From Mesobacillus zeae (GTDB lineage Bacteria; Bacillota; Bacilli; Bacillales; Cytobacillaceae), in the NCBI RefSeq assembly GCF_003570705.1, contig NZ_QWVT01000015.1, positions 62,001 to 126,000 on the forward strand: DNA of 64,000 nt, in the 5' to 3' direction. A model generated the notes under the pieces. That model worked only from the letters and a program-made list of their open reading frames with translations, was not told where the DNA came from and made no database searches. Positions 52,361-61,566 of this stretch are shown one piece after another. Every line of letters starts with the position of its first letter. The stretch's first letter is position 1. A program made the position numbers and the translations under genes.

Positions 52361-52379
52361 AGTTATCAACTCCTTATAG

Positions 52380-53550
52380 AGAGTGTTTGTTGTTTGACGT
52401 TAACTTATCCAAGCAAAAATATTTAAATCTTGTGAAAACGTCACCATTTAGACACAACAGGGCCATTGTAAGCACTTACATCGTGCTATAATAAGGGTGT
52501 AAAGGATAAACAAAGAAATAACCGACATTTTAGGAGGCTCAACCATACGTGCTCGTTCCGTAAAGTGAACGAGAAAACGTTAATTCCTTTACTCTCCATG
52601 GTGGGGCAATCAAGCAATTATTCTGTAGGAGGGGTGGTTTTGAAAGAGTCTTGATAACAGTACGAGAACTTACTGCTATTAAGAAAATTCCATCTACACT
52701 GTATTTTAGCTATTCTTTCCATCTTTTAAGCAGCAGGGTTTGAATGAAAGCGGACAAATTCACCAGAAAAAAACGGATCTCCTGCCTATGAGGAAGATAC
52801 GCAGGAAAGAAACTTTTTTCCTAAAAAACATGGATACTCCTTGGATGAGCAACGGGAACTTGCCAAGCGTAGTTCTTGATTGTGGTGATGCAGGGAAGTC
52901 CAGGTTAAGAGTTTGTCAGTTGAAACAGCATCTGTTCATGATTCTCGTCCAGATGAAAAAACCAATTGCTTGCGGATTAGTTGGGACATAGCTGGTCAGA
53001 ATGTTAGAGGAAATTCAAAACTATTTAATATTGAAATCGGTATTGCAATATGTGTCTTAACTAGGCAGTATCGAAGTTCGATTACCAGATTACAGATGAA
53101 AGCATGTTTGCTTGCATTGATGAAGAGTGAGGTTAATGAGTCTCGCGGTGATTAAACCGCAAAGTAGATTTGAATAGGAGATTTTTATTCAAAGTTAATA
53201 AGCGAATAAAAAGACTTTCCCTGCGGAACAGCACACATCGGCTGAATCCGCCAATAGCTTAATTTTTCCTAATGAATTAAGCATGATGGCGCAAGTAACC
53301 AAAAGCTGGTGCCATGGTTGGGTCTCCTAAGATGTTGGTGTGATGACTCCCATATTTGGGAGTTTTTTTTATATCTAGTGTAAAATGTATCGATTTATAC
53401 AAAAATTGACAAATATATCAATTGTCAAGGCTAAAAAGTGACAATAATATTACAAAGTAGATATTTTTTTCTTTCATTCTCACTGTGCTTCAATTACAAT
53501 CATATTGACGATTAAATTAGGGGAATAAGGATGGGAGATGAAAATATAAA
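52380..53550 (+). other. 1.1-kb region with promoter, decayed coding sequence and terminator-ended RNA
   Basis: An extended -10 promoter (TGC-TATAAT, -10 at 52487-52492) leads into a stretch with AGGAGG (52531-52536), a CTCGTTC/GAACGAG hairpin and a strong AGGAGGGG site (52627-52634) followed by only a few codons. From about 52660 to 53155 protein-like pieces appear in several frames (for example SVETASVHDSRPDEKTNCLR and ISWDIAGQNVRGNSKLFNIE), with stops between them. I cannot name the family. A second part (53206-53371) is rich in hairpins and ends in a terminator. Confidence 0.45.
53206..53371 (+). ncRNA. Candidate structured RNA ending in an intrinsic terminator
   Basis: Visible stems: GCGGA/TCCGC (near 53223 and 53246), GCTTAATT/AATTAAGC (near 53257-53282), ATGGC/GCCAT (near 53285-53315) and the terminator ACTCCCA/TGGGAGT with eight T (53346-53371). 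It precedes the sensor kinase at 53551. I compared it by eye with the SAM, T-box, c-di-GMP-I, ydaO, cobalamin and ykoK patterns and found no match. It may be a riboswitch-like leader, a small RNA or the end of the decayed gene. Confidence 0.35.
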
Positions 53551-55695
53551 ATGTCTTTTAACCCTGTTTTACTCCTCGTTGCAGTTTTACTGACAATGAT
53601 GTCTTCATATACAGCGCTCGACTTGTTTTCATTGATTAAGTCATCAGACCGGAATAAACGGCTCCTTTTCCTTGGTGGGACTTTTTCCTTAGGCATCGGA
53701 ATATGGGTGATGAATTTCTTTGGGATGCTAGCGGTAACCCTGGGGGAATCCGTTTCTTACCAAATCCCGGTAACAATACTATCGATCATTCTAGGGATTA
53801 CATTTACAGGTATGGCTTTCTACACGCTGACAGGAAAAATACTGGGGTCAATGAACCTTACTATAGGAAGTTTGTTCATGACGCTTGCAGTCCTTTCCGT
53901 TCATATTATTGGCATGTTCTCCATGGACCTCTCTTTCAGATACCGGCCTTCAATAATGGCCATTGCCCTTATCATTGTTTATGTCTCTTTCTTTTTCGCT
54001 TTCTGGCTGCTCTTTTTCTCAAAACTTTACTCACGGGAAAACCATACATGGCTTAAACCACTAAGCGCACTGGCTGTAACAGGAGCGATTGTCCAGGGGC
54101 ACGTGCTGCTAACAAAGGCAGTCTCGTTAACCGCGGCAACGCATTCCGCTGAGCAGATTAGCTTCCCAGAATCATTTGTCATTTATATGATTCTTGCTGT
54201 TTCTATCATTATTCTCGCCGGACTGATTGGATCGAGTGCGTTGATTAGCAAAAGGCTGGCTGTAAGTGACAGCAATCTGAAGGATATCACTGATGCACTG
54301 AATGTCTCTTCAATTGTTGCAATTACCGATCCTAGAGGGAAAATCACTTATGTAAATGACAAGTTTATTGATATTTCCAAGTACTCAGAAGAAGAATTGA
54401 TTGGCCATAATCATTCCATTCTGAATTCGGGCAGCCATTCCAAGGAATTTTTCAGGAACATGTGGCGTACAATTGGATCTGGAGAAGTTTGGAAAAGTGA
54501 GATTCAGAACAAAGCGAAAGACGGCAGCCTTTACTGGGTTGACACTACGATCGTGCCATTTCTTAACAGCAAAGGAAAACCATATCAATATGTTTCGATC
54601 AGGTCGGATATCACTAACAGAAAACTGGCCGAAGCAAATCTTAAGGAATCATTGAAGGAAGTTTCCGACTATAAATTTGCCCTTGATGAATCTTCCATTG
54701 TAGCCATAACGGATGAAAAAGGAATTATAAAGAGCGTCAATAATAAATTCTGTGAAATATCCAAGTATTCCAGAGATGAACTCATTGGACAAACTCACGG
54801 ATTGCTGAACTCCCGTTTTCATTCGAAAGAATTCTTCGAACATTTTTGGAAAACAATTCGTTCAGGGAGTGTATGGAAAGGTGAAATCAGAAACAAGGCG
54901 AAAGATGGAAGCTACTATTGGGTAGACACAACGATCGTACCATTCTTGAATGAAGAGGGAAAACCTTATCAGTATCTGGCAATCCGGAATGATATTACGG
55001 AGCGGAAGAAGTCGGAAGAGCTGCTTCACCGCCAGGATAAATTGGCTGCAGTAGGACAGCTTGCAGCAGGTGTTGCCCATGAAATTCGTAACCCGCTTAC
55101 TTCCATGAAAGGGTATGCGGAATTCCTTCAGCTCGATGAGGAGGATCCGCAGCGCCGCGAGTTTATCGACATTATTCTTGATGAAATTGACCGGGTTAAT
55201 AATATCGTCGAAGAGTTTATGCTCCTCGCAAAGCCGAAAGCAGTCGAATTAGAGGAGAAAAATATTATCCCGATCATTCGTAATGTCGTTTCTTTATTAG
55301 AGTTCGAAGCGAGGAAGAGGAATGTTAAACTCCAAATTGACACCAATCAGGATATAGTCCAAATTGAATGCGATGAGAACAGGCTAAAGCAAGTATTTTT
55401 AAATTTCATAAAAAACGGGATAGAAGCAATGCCGAACGGCGGTGATCTCTATGTTCGGGCAAAGGTAGTTGAAAACAACATTGTTATTTCCATACAGGAT
55501 ACCGGTGTTGGCATTCCTCCGGATACTTTAAAGAAAATCGGGGAACCATTTTATACAACGAAAAAGAATGGCAACGGTCTCGGCCTGATGGTTAGTTTCA
55601 AAATTATCGAAAGCCATAACGGAAAAGTCTATATAGAGAGCGAGCAGGACAAAGGGACAACCTTTAAAATTTACCTTCCCGCTAAGATTGCTTAA
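53551..55695 (+). CDS. Membrane sensor histidine kinase with MHYT-like and two PAS domains
   Basis: 714 residues. Seven N-terminal membrane spans (about 5-225) with degenerate MHYT-type motifs: SSYTALDL, GIWVMNFFGMLA and VHIIGMFSM stand where the MHYT family has its metal-binding M-H-Y-T repeats. Two PAS/PAC units (about 248-355 and 370-477) are very similar to each other, each with SSIVAITD...SKYS...KAKDGS-x-YWVDTTIVPFLN. HisKA with GVAHEIRNPLTSMKGYAEFL and HATPase with NGIEAMP, DTGVGIPPD and GNGLGLMVSFKIIE follow. It resembles sporulation kinases. No response regulator is adjacent, which fits an orphan kinase of the phosphorelay type. Confidence 0.88.
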   Translation: MSFNPVLLLVAVLLTMMSSYTALDLFSLIKSSDRNKRLLFLGGTFSLGIGIWVMNFFGMLAVTLGESVSYQIPVTILSIILGITFTGMAFYTLTGKILGSMNLTIGSLFMTLAVLSVHIIGMFSMDLSFRYRPSIMAIALIIVYVSFFFAFWLLFFSKLYSRENHTWLKPLSALAVTGAIVQGHVLLTKAVSLTAATHSAEQISFPESFVIYMILAVSIIILAGLIGSSALISKRLAVSDSNLKDITDALNVSSIVAITDPRGKITYVNDKFIDISKYSEEELIGHNHSILNSGSHSKEFFRNMWRTIGSGEVWKSEIQNKAKDGSLYWVDTTIVPFLNSKGKPYQYVSIRSDITNRKLAEANLKESLKEVSDYKFALDESSIVAITDEKGIIKSVNNKFCEISKYSRDELIGQTHGLLNSRFHSKEFFEHFWKTIRSGSVWKGEIRNKAKDGSYYWVDTTIVPFLNEEGKPYQYLAIRNDITERKKSEELLHRQDKLAAVGQLAAGVAHEIRNPLTSMKGYAEFLQLDEEDPQRREFIDIILDEIDRVNNIVEEFMLLAKPKAVELEEKNIIPIIRNVVSLLEFEARKRNVKLQIDTNQDIVQIECDENRLKQVFLNFIKNGIEAMPNGGDLYVRAKVVENNIVISIQDTGVGIPPDTLKKIGEPFYTTKKNGNGLGLMVSFKIIESHNGKVYIESEQDKGTTFKIYLPAKIA

Positions 55696-55785
55696 TTCCA
55701 GATAGATACTAAATTCCCATTTATATGGATTATAGAAATCAAATGTGTCATTTTCATTTCAGAGCAACCGATATAACAACTTAGT

Positions 55786-55825
55786 AAAAAAACCAGGTGT
55801 CCCTAACGGATACCTGGTTTTTTTT
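55786..55825 (+). terminator. Intrinsic terminator of the kinase gene
   Basis: AAAAAAACCAGGT, loop, ACCTGGTTTTTTTT. Confidence 0.88.
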
Positions 55826-55868
55826 CAGTTTTGTCAGGCCTAAGTTTTCTGATAATTTGACATGCTGA

Positions 55869-55885
55869 TGTTATCATTCTGTTAT
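55869..55885 (+). promoter_or_regulatory. WalR-type box upstream of the yocH-like gene
   Basis: TGTTATCATTCTGTTAT matches the WalR consensus TGTWAH-N5-TGTWAH at all fixed positions. It lies 97 bases before the gene start. In B. subtilis yocH is a direct WalR-activated gene, so the site and the gene identity support each other. Confidence 0.7.
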
Positions 55886-55981
55886 TCTCGTAATCGAACA
55901 GTTATCTCCTTGTTCTTTTTATAGGCGATTTCTATGTTACGATAGTTCACGTGAGACAAAAAGCCGATGGGAGGCAAACAA

Positions 55982-56779
55982 ATGAAAAAGACAGTATTAT
56001 CATTGGTTGCTGCAGCGGCAATTTCCGGAGCTGCCGGTGCCTATGTGCAGGCAGAAGAAATCGTCGTACATAAAGGTGACACACTGTGGAACCTTTCGCA
56101 GAAGTACGGCGTAGAAGTAGACTCACTAAAAAAATCGAACAATTTATCAAGTGATGTGATTCGTCCAAATGACCGCTTGGAAATATCACCTGTTAAAACT
56201 GTCATCGTAAACAAAGGTGACACTCTCTGGAATATTGCCAAAATCTATGGGGTTCAGGTAGAAGACGTTATGAAATGGAACAAATTATCGTCTGATCTGA
56301 TTCATCCAGGAGAAAAACTGGTTATTTACACTGACACACCACCAGCAACTGAAACTACAGCCGATGCACCGGCGCCACAAAATAATGCAGCACCAGCACC
56401 AGCACCAGCACCTGAGCATGCAGCTGCAGCACCAGTTCAGGCAGAACCGGCACAGCAGCCTGTGAAGGAAGAAGTAAAAGCTGCAAATACAAACGTCATC
56501 ACAGTTTCTTCTACAGCCTATACAGCCAACTGTGAAGGATGTTCCGGTACAACAGCGACAGGATTAGATCTTAAAGCAAATCCTGGGTCAAAAGTCATCG
56601 CGGTCGATCCTTCAGTAATTCCCCTAGGATCGAAGGTTTATGTTGAGGGCTATGGCTACGCAACCGCATCCGATACGGGCGGCGCTATAAAAGGTAATAA
56701 AATAGATGTGTTCTTCCCAAGTAATGATGATGCAATTGCATGGGGAAGAAAGCAAGTTAAAGTAACTGTAATTGAATAA
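55982..56779 (+). CDS. yocH: Cell wall hydrolase with two LysM and a 3D domain (YocH-like)
   Basis: 265 residues from ATG 55982 (GGGAGG seven bases upstream). Signal peptide about 1-24 (ending VQAEE), LysM 1 (HKGDTLWNLSQKYGVEVDSL), LysM 2 (NKGDTLWNIAKIYGVQVEDV), an Ala/Pro-rich linker (about 120-165) with APAPAPAP, and a C-terminal 3D domain with SSTAYTANCEGCSG, DPSVIPLGSKVYVEGYG and ASDTGGAIKGNKIDVFF (the conserved aspartates). It binds and probably cuts peptidoglycan outside the cell. Domain order equals YocH. The CEGC pair in the 3D domain is usual in this group. Confidence 0.9.
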   Translation: MKKTVLSLVAAAAISGAAGAYVQAEEIVVHKGDTLWNLSQKYGVEVDSLKKSNNLSSDVIRPNDRLEISPVKTVIVNKGDTLWNIAKIYGVQVEDVMKWNKLSSDLIHPGEKLVIYTDTPPATETTADAPAPQNNAAPAPAPAPEHAAAAPVQAEPAQQPVKEEVKAANTNVITVSSTAYTANCEGCSGTTATGLDLKANPGSKVIAVDPSVIPLGSKVYVEGYGYATASDTGGAIKGNKIDVFFPSNDDAIAWGRKQVKVTVIE

Positions 56780-56786
56780 ATTTTAT

Positions 56787-56820
56787 AAAAGCTGTCGTCC
56801 GTTTTGGATGGCAGCTTTTT
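56787..56820 (+). terminator. Intrinsic terminator
   Basis: AAAAGCTGTCGTCC, GTTTT, GGATGGCAGCTTTTT. Confidence 0.82.
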
Positions 56821-56928
56821 ATGTTGCCCGTTTTCGCAATATGAATACAAGCGGCCGGAATAGCTCATGAAAGCTGTAAGTTTGTTTCATACTAAAGGAA
56901 ACAGCTTAAATGCGAAAGGAGCACTGTC

Positions 56929-57690
56929 ATGCTTACAAACAGCCAAAAGTCCGAACTGAATAAACAGCTTATAAAAGCAAAAAGTGAATTGGAAGAACAC
57001 TTTAAAATGAATGATCATTTTGACCTAGAAAGAGGGCATTATCACGAATCCATGGGGGAGCTTTCAAGCTACGATAACCACCCAGGGGACGAAGGTACAG
57101 ACTTATATGAAAGGGAAAAAGACATTGCCTTAAATGACCACGGGGAATACCAGCTTGGAAAAATAAACAAGGCCATTGAGATGATGGATAATGGCAATTA
57201 CGGCAAATGTGAAACTTGTGGCAGGGAGATTCCCTTTGAACGGCTTAAAGCAGTCCCGGAAACAACTTTTTGCATTGATCATACTCCTGATTCAACTATA
57301 TCAACGAACCGTCCAATAGAAGAAGGGGTGCTCATCCCGCCTTTCGGCAAATTTGATATGGACGAAAAACATGAGAATGTTGCTTACGATGCTGAGGATT
57401 CATGGCAGGAGGTTGCAAGCTGGGGCACTTCAGAAAGCCCCTCTGATTTCATGAACCCGCCTGACCACTATAATGACATGTATCTTGAAAGTGAAGAAAA
57501 TATTGGCTATGTTGAGGAATATGAAAATTTTGCAGCTACAGATATGAATGGGAATCCTGTAACAATCTATCCGAACAAACAGCATGAACGATATGAAGAA
57601 AGTCTTGATGAAGAAGGAATCATGACTCCTTTTGGAGATCTGCCGGCATATGAGCATGAACCATATACAGAGAAAAGTGAAGAAGAGTGA
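56929..57690 (+). CDS. yteA: YteA family sporulation protein (DksA/TraR-type zinc finger)
   Basis: 253 residues. An N-terminal coiled coil (MLTNSQKSELNKQLIKAKSE...), the SYDNHPGDEGTDLYEREKDI segment, then a zinc finger CETCGREIPFERLKAVPETT with FCIDH closing the site, and an acidic, low-complexity C-terminal half with IPPFGKFDMDEK and TPFGDLPAYEHEP. This is the bacill_yteA family of spore formers, whose role is undefined. The long acidic tail distinguishes it from DksA. AAAGGAG precedes ATG. Single gene. Confidence 0.9.
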   Translation: MLTNSQKSELNKQLIKAKSELEEHFKMNDHFDLERGHYHESMGELSSYDNHPGDEGTDLYEREKDIALNDHGEYQLGKINKAIEMMDNGNYGKCETCGREIPFERLKAVPETTFCIDHTPDSTISTNRPIEEGVLIPPFGKFDMDEKHENVAYDAEDSWQEVASWGTSESPSDFMNPPDHYNDMYLESEENIGYVEEYENFAATDMNGNPVTIYPNKQHERYEESLDEEGIMTPFGDLPAYEHEPYTEKSEEE

Positions 57691-57832
57691 TAATTATTAT
57701 TTTTAGCTGAAAATTTATTTAGAAAATCATATTGAAATCTGCTTTTGTCATCAAAAGTTTCCCTTGCAGGATTAGTAAGCAGGCAAGAAGGGAAAAGGTT
57801 AGCATTACGGCATGACATAGCGAGGTGTAAAT

Positions 57833-58699
57833 ATGAAAAAACGGTGGTTTCTCTACATCAAAAGAATTGTGAAAGAATTGAAGAGCGATCGGGCAACGGG
57901 ACTTGCAGCCCAACAGGCATACTATTATATGCTTGCACTGTTCCCAATGCTGATTCTTCTTGTGTCAATTGTCCCATATTTAAATATTGAACCAGCAAAA
58001 GCAATCCGGTTTGTAAACAATGTCTTGCCTCCGGAAACCGCAGGCTTCCTGAAAGATAACATTATCAAGATTATCAGCGAGCGAAACGGAGGCCTCCTGA
58101 CTTTCGGCATTATAGGGACGTTATGGTCTGCTTCTAACGGTATCAATGCTTTTATAAAGGCGATGAATACCGCCTATGATGTCGAGGAGACAAGGTCTTT
58201 CATAAAGTCGAGACTGGTTTCGATTGGGTTGACGCTTGGCATGATCACTGCCTTTATTGTTGCACTAATCCTGCCTGTATTTGGGAATGTCTTTCTTAAT
58301 TTAGTGAGGGAAATAGTTCCAATACCCGCAGAGTCTGCCATTCTGTTCAAAATTATGCGCTGGCTCGTAGCATTGGTTGTGATTGCGGCTGTGCTTTCTG
58401 TACTGTATTATTTTGCACCGAATAAAAAGTACCCCTTTTCGCATGCCATACCGGGTGCCATATTTGGCACTGTAATCTGGCAGATGATCTCTCTCGGCTT
58501 TTCTTTCTATGTCAGCAATTTTACCAATTATTCGGCAACGTACGGCAGCCTGGGGGCTGTAATTGTACTCATGCTTTGGCTGTTCCTGACAGGTCTGGCC
58601 TTACTGCTTGGCGGGGAGATCAATGCTGTTTACCATTCGGAAAAAAATGGAGGAGAACAGAGGTTTGACCGGAAACGCCTTCTTTCTTCGCAAGGGTAA
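57833..58699 (+). CDS. YihY/BrkB family membrane protein
   Basis: 288 residues, about six spans. LAAQQAYYYMLALFPMLILL, then a soluble loop, IIGTLWSASNGINAFIKAMN, AYDVEETRSFIKSRLVSIGL, YYFAPNKKYPFSHAIPGAIF and YGSLGAVIVLMLWLFLTGLA-LLLGGEINA. These are the BrkB (formerly ribonuclease BN/YihY) signatures. Function is unsettled; the old tRNA nuclease label is wrong. Start ATG 57833 has AGCGAGGTG upstream. Confidence 0.9.
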   Translation: MKKRWFLYIKRIVKELKSDRATGLAAQQAYYYMLALFPMLILLVSIVPYLNIEPAKAIRFVNNVLPPETAGFLKDNIIKIISERNGGLLTFGIIGTLWSASNGINAFIKAMNTAYDVEETRSFIKSRLVSIGLTLGMITAFIVALILPVFGNVFLNLVREIVPIPAESAILFKIMRWLVALVVIAAVLSVLYYFAPNKKYPFSHAIPGAIFGTVIWQMISLGFSFYVSNFTNYSATYGSLGAVIVLMLWLFLTGLALLLGGEINAVYHSEKNGGEQRFDRKRLLSSQG

Positions 58700-58730
58700 A
58701 AAAGCTGCCGATTAACGGCAGCCTGTGGAA

Positions 58731-58762
58731 GGATGAACATGTTTGTTCATCCTTTTTTGTTT
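58731..58762. terminator. Bidirectional terminator
   Basis: AAGGATGAACA, TGT, TGTTCATCCTTTTTT. It includes the last codons and stop of the minus-strand ydfJ-like gene. Confidence 0.8.
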
Positions 58763-60915
58763 GAAGCATTATTATTCTTTTTTTGAAGTCCGAAGAACCA
58801 CCAGTTCCAGTCTCCGAGAAGCTTCATCAACGATGGCACAAGCACCATCCTTACAACGGTAGCATCAAGAAAAATGGCAAGCGCAATTCCAACCCCCATT
58901 TGTTTAACAGGCATGACATCAGTGAATGCGAATGCACCGGTGATGACAATCATAATGGCGGCAGCAGAGGTGATAATCTTACTCGTTGATATTAAACCCG
59001 TCAGTGTCGCATGGTCATTGTTCTGTGTTTCTCCATAAATCTCATGAATTCTTGAAATAAGAAATACTTCATAGTCCATTGACAGCCCAAATACAAGGCT
59101 AAAGACAAAAACCGGGAGGATCAGCGCAATGCTGGCAGGCTCTGATATTAAATGCCCTTCCTGGAAAATCCAGGCAACGATTCCAAAAGTTGCACTAAGA
59201 CTGAGAACATTCATGATGATTGCCTTGATTGGTATTAATACTGAACGGAAAGCAAGCATTAGGATGAGGAATGTAGAAACCAGGATGAGCAGGAGCCCTT
59301 GAGGGGCTTTTTTATATATTTCATCAAATATTTCCTGTTCAAACTTTGCAGTTCCGCCAAAATGGATTTTAGGATTCCTCTCTTTAGCCGCCATCTCCCT
59401 AACCCATTCCTGTTTTTCCTTGGGAGAAAGGTGATCCTTTAAATAAATGTTAACAAGCATTTTATTGTCTGCTGCAAACTTTGGTGCAATGTCGGCTAGC
59501 GGGCTTTCCGGAGCGGCCAGGCTTGCGACCAGTTTGTCTGGATCATTTGTCTTGGACAGAGTAAAGAGCGATTCTGTGGAATCCACCTTGCTGTCATTGG
59601 TTATTTTTTCAAGAACAGCTGCCGATTGTTTCAGGCTTTCTTTTTCGAGTGCCTGTTTATCCGTCTCAATAATGGCAACAACTTTATTCTCGTCAGCTTT
59701 TTCTTTCTTAACAAATGTTTTCTCGTAAAGGTCGTATGCCTCCCGGGCTTCATAGGCAGGAGGTAAGGCATCAATCCCTGGAACTGTTAGGACCATGCTT
59801 CGGACTGGAAGTAATGCGAATACGAGAAGAGCGAGTGCAAGGATGGCCATAATGGCAGGCCTGCGCATGACAAAATGAGCAAAACGACTCCATAATCCTG
59901 ATTTTTCCGTATTTACTTTTATAATTGTGAAGGAATGTATCCTTTTGCCAAGCAATGACAAAATGGCAGGAAGGAATGTAAGTGCAGACAATGCTGCAAG
60001 CAGGACGACGGTTACGCCTCCAAGGGCAACGTTTTGGAATATATCAATTTGAATGAACATTAACCCAAAGAGCCCGATAAAGACACACATCGCAGAAAAG
60101 ACAATGGATCTCCCCGCAGTTGCCAATGTTGATGCTATTGCTTCTTCAACGGGCTTCAATCGGATTTCTTCTTTAAAACGATTAATCAGCAAGAGAGCAA
60201 AATCAATGCTCAACGATAGCCCAATCATAGGAACTATGTTGAGTATAAATATGGTGAGATCAAATGAGTAACTGTAAAAGTAAACAATCCCCATGGCCGC
60301 CAGAATGGATACAAGACCAATTAAAAGAGGAATAGAAGCAGCAACAAGACTGCCAAAAGCAAGGATAAGTACAATTAAGGCAATGGGAAGACCAATCATT
60401 TCCGCCTTGGCCAAATCCTTTTGGCTGGCTTCGTTTAAATCTTTTACCATCACTGGTTCACCGGTGATGGACACGGATACGCCATTTTTGTCTTTTAAAA
60501 CGGATCGCAGCTGTCCGACAGCATCTCCCATATTCTCTGCTTTTTCATCAAAACTGAGAACAGCATAAGCGATGTTGTCTTTTAACATTGAATGCTGCTC
60601 AAGCGGAGAGGTGACCCCTTTTACATTGTCCAGCTTTCCGGCGCGATCCAGATTGCGATCAATAGTGCTTGTCCAATCAGAATCAGATACATCTTCGCCG
60701 CGTTCGAACAAAACAATGATGTTTGATTTAGGCAGTTTGAAGTCTTCCTCAAGAATGGACCGCGTCTTTTTGTATTCTCCATTGAACTCAAACCCATTTC
60801 CGCTCAGAACATCGGGAAGCTTTAAAGCGAAGAAGGATAAACCTATTATGGCAATAACCCAAAGAGCAATCATCTTTAGCTTATTTCTGTATATGAATTG
60901 CCCGAAACGATACAC
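58747..60915 (-). CDS. MMPL family transporter (YdfJ-like)
   Basis: 722 residues from GTG 60915 (AAGGAGGGG six bases upstream). The open frame also has an upstream ATG at 60942. Twelve spans in two repeats, each after a large soluble domain: FGQFIYRNKLKMIALWVIAI at the start, GLSLSIDFALLLINRFKEEI in the first membrane block and VFGLSMDYEVFLISRIHEIY in the second, the paired proton-relay motifs of RND/MMPL exporters. Proteins of this type export lipids, siderophores or drugs. Substrate unknown. The gene stands alone. Confidence 0.9.
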   Translation of the reverse strand: MYRFGQFIYRNKLKMIALWVIAIIGLSFFALKLPDVLSGNGFEFNGEYKKTRSILEEDFKLPKSNIIVLFERGEDVSDSDWTSTIDRNLDRAGKLDNVKGVTSPLEQHSMLKDNIAYAVLSFDEKAENMGDAVGQLRSVLKDKNGVSVSITGEPVMVKDLNEASQKDLAKAEMIGLPIALIVLILAFGSLVAASIPLLIGLVSILAAMGIVYFYSYSFDLTIFILNIVPMIGLSLSIDFALLLINRFKEEIRLKPVEEAIASTLATAGRSIVFSAMCVFIGLFGLMFIQIDIFQNVALGGVTVVLLAALSALTFLPAILSLLGKRIHSFTIIKVNTEKSGLWSRFAHFVMRRPAIMAILALALLVFALLPVRSMVLTVPGIDALPPAYEAREAYDLYEKTFVKKEKADENKVVAIIETDKQALEKESLKQSAAVLEKITNDSKVDSTESLFTLSKTNDPDKLVASLAAPESPLADIAPKFAADNKMLVNIYLKDHLSPKEKQEWVREMAAKERNPKIHFGGTAKFEQEIFDEIYKKAPQGLLLILVSTFLILMLAFRSVLIPIKAIIMNVLSLSATFGIVAWIFQEGHLISEPASIALILPVFVFSLVFGLSMDYEVFLISRIHEIYGETQNNDHATLTGLISTSKIITSAAAIMIVITGAFAFTDVMPVKQMGVGIALAIFLDATVVRMVLVPSLMKLLGDWNWWFFGLQKKNNNASNKKG

Positions 60916-61071
60916 GGAATCCCCTCCTTTATATACTTTCATTTCATCTAATGCATTGGCAGAAAGAATGATACCCGGCTTTGCTCAGCGCCGGGCAGTG
61001 ACATTAATTTCTATTATAATACACATTCGAAGAAAAGGCAGAGGGTAATGGGGATTCAGTTTCTGACATGT

Positions 61072-61323
61072 TTATAACAAAAGTTCGAAAACCTCGTTCA
61101 GCTGTTTTGCTCTTATTTCATCCTGTTCATTTTTGGCGTACTGGATTTCCCATTCAAGGACTTTGTTTAGATATCGTTCTTCTTTAAATGTAAGATCTTG
61201 TACAAAATCACCTTCAGATCCATACTTTTCGCTTTCGATTTTTCTGTAAATTCTATCGGCTATCGGGTCCTTTTCCGTATAATTCGCCATGGTTTCCCTA
61301 AGATAGGCAAGCGTTTTATCCAT
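61072..61323 (-). CDS. csgA: CsgA-like sporulation-specific small protein
   Basis: 83 residues: MDKTLAYLRETMANYTEKDP, then IADRIYRKIESEKYGSEGDF, VQDLTFKEERYLNKVLEWEI and QYAKNEQDEIRAKQLNEVFELLL in overlapping order. The start D-x-TL-x-YLRE and the end KYAQNEQD...LNEVYELLL pattern match the sigma-G-controlled small protein CsgA of B. subtilis (82 residues). AAAGGAGG lies 12 bases before ATG, a long spacing. Sigma-G promoter elements were not identified with certainty. Confidence 0.8.
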   Translation of the reverse strand: MDKTLAYLRETMANYTEKDPIADRIYRKIESEKYGSEGDFVQDLTFKEERYLNKVLEWEIQYAKNEQDEIRAKQLNEVFELLL

Positions 61324-61566
61324 TTACTGAACATGCCTCCTTTCAACCCGGGTAGATTTCCTGCCCGGTAAGTATATTGAGTCTTTCCTTGTTAATGTGG
61401 GTTTATTTACGGAAAATATGTGTGTTTGCAAATGGTGGTTTTCCCTACTTTGAAGAAAGGATTTGAAAGTTCCTTGAATTGGCTGGGACAATTAAAAATT
61501 TACTGATAAATGGGACTATAATGTAAATGAGTAACCCATCAATAAAAACTGACAGGGGGCAGCGCT

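Noticed and set aside
53206-53371. Known riboswitch (c-di-GMP-I, ydaO, SAM, T-box, cobalamin) before the sensor kinase
   Set aside because: None of the core consensus strings I know is present, so it is listed only as an unidentified structured RNA candidate.
60572-61048. 158-codon plus-strand frame
   Set aside because: Antisense to the MMPL exporter and without ribosome site.
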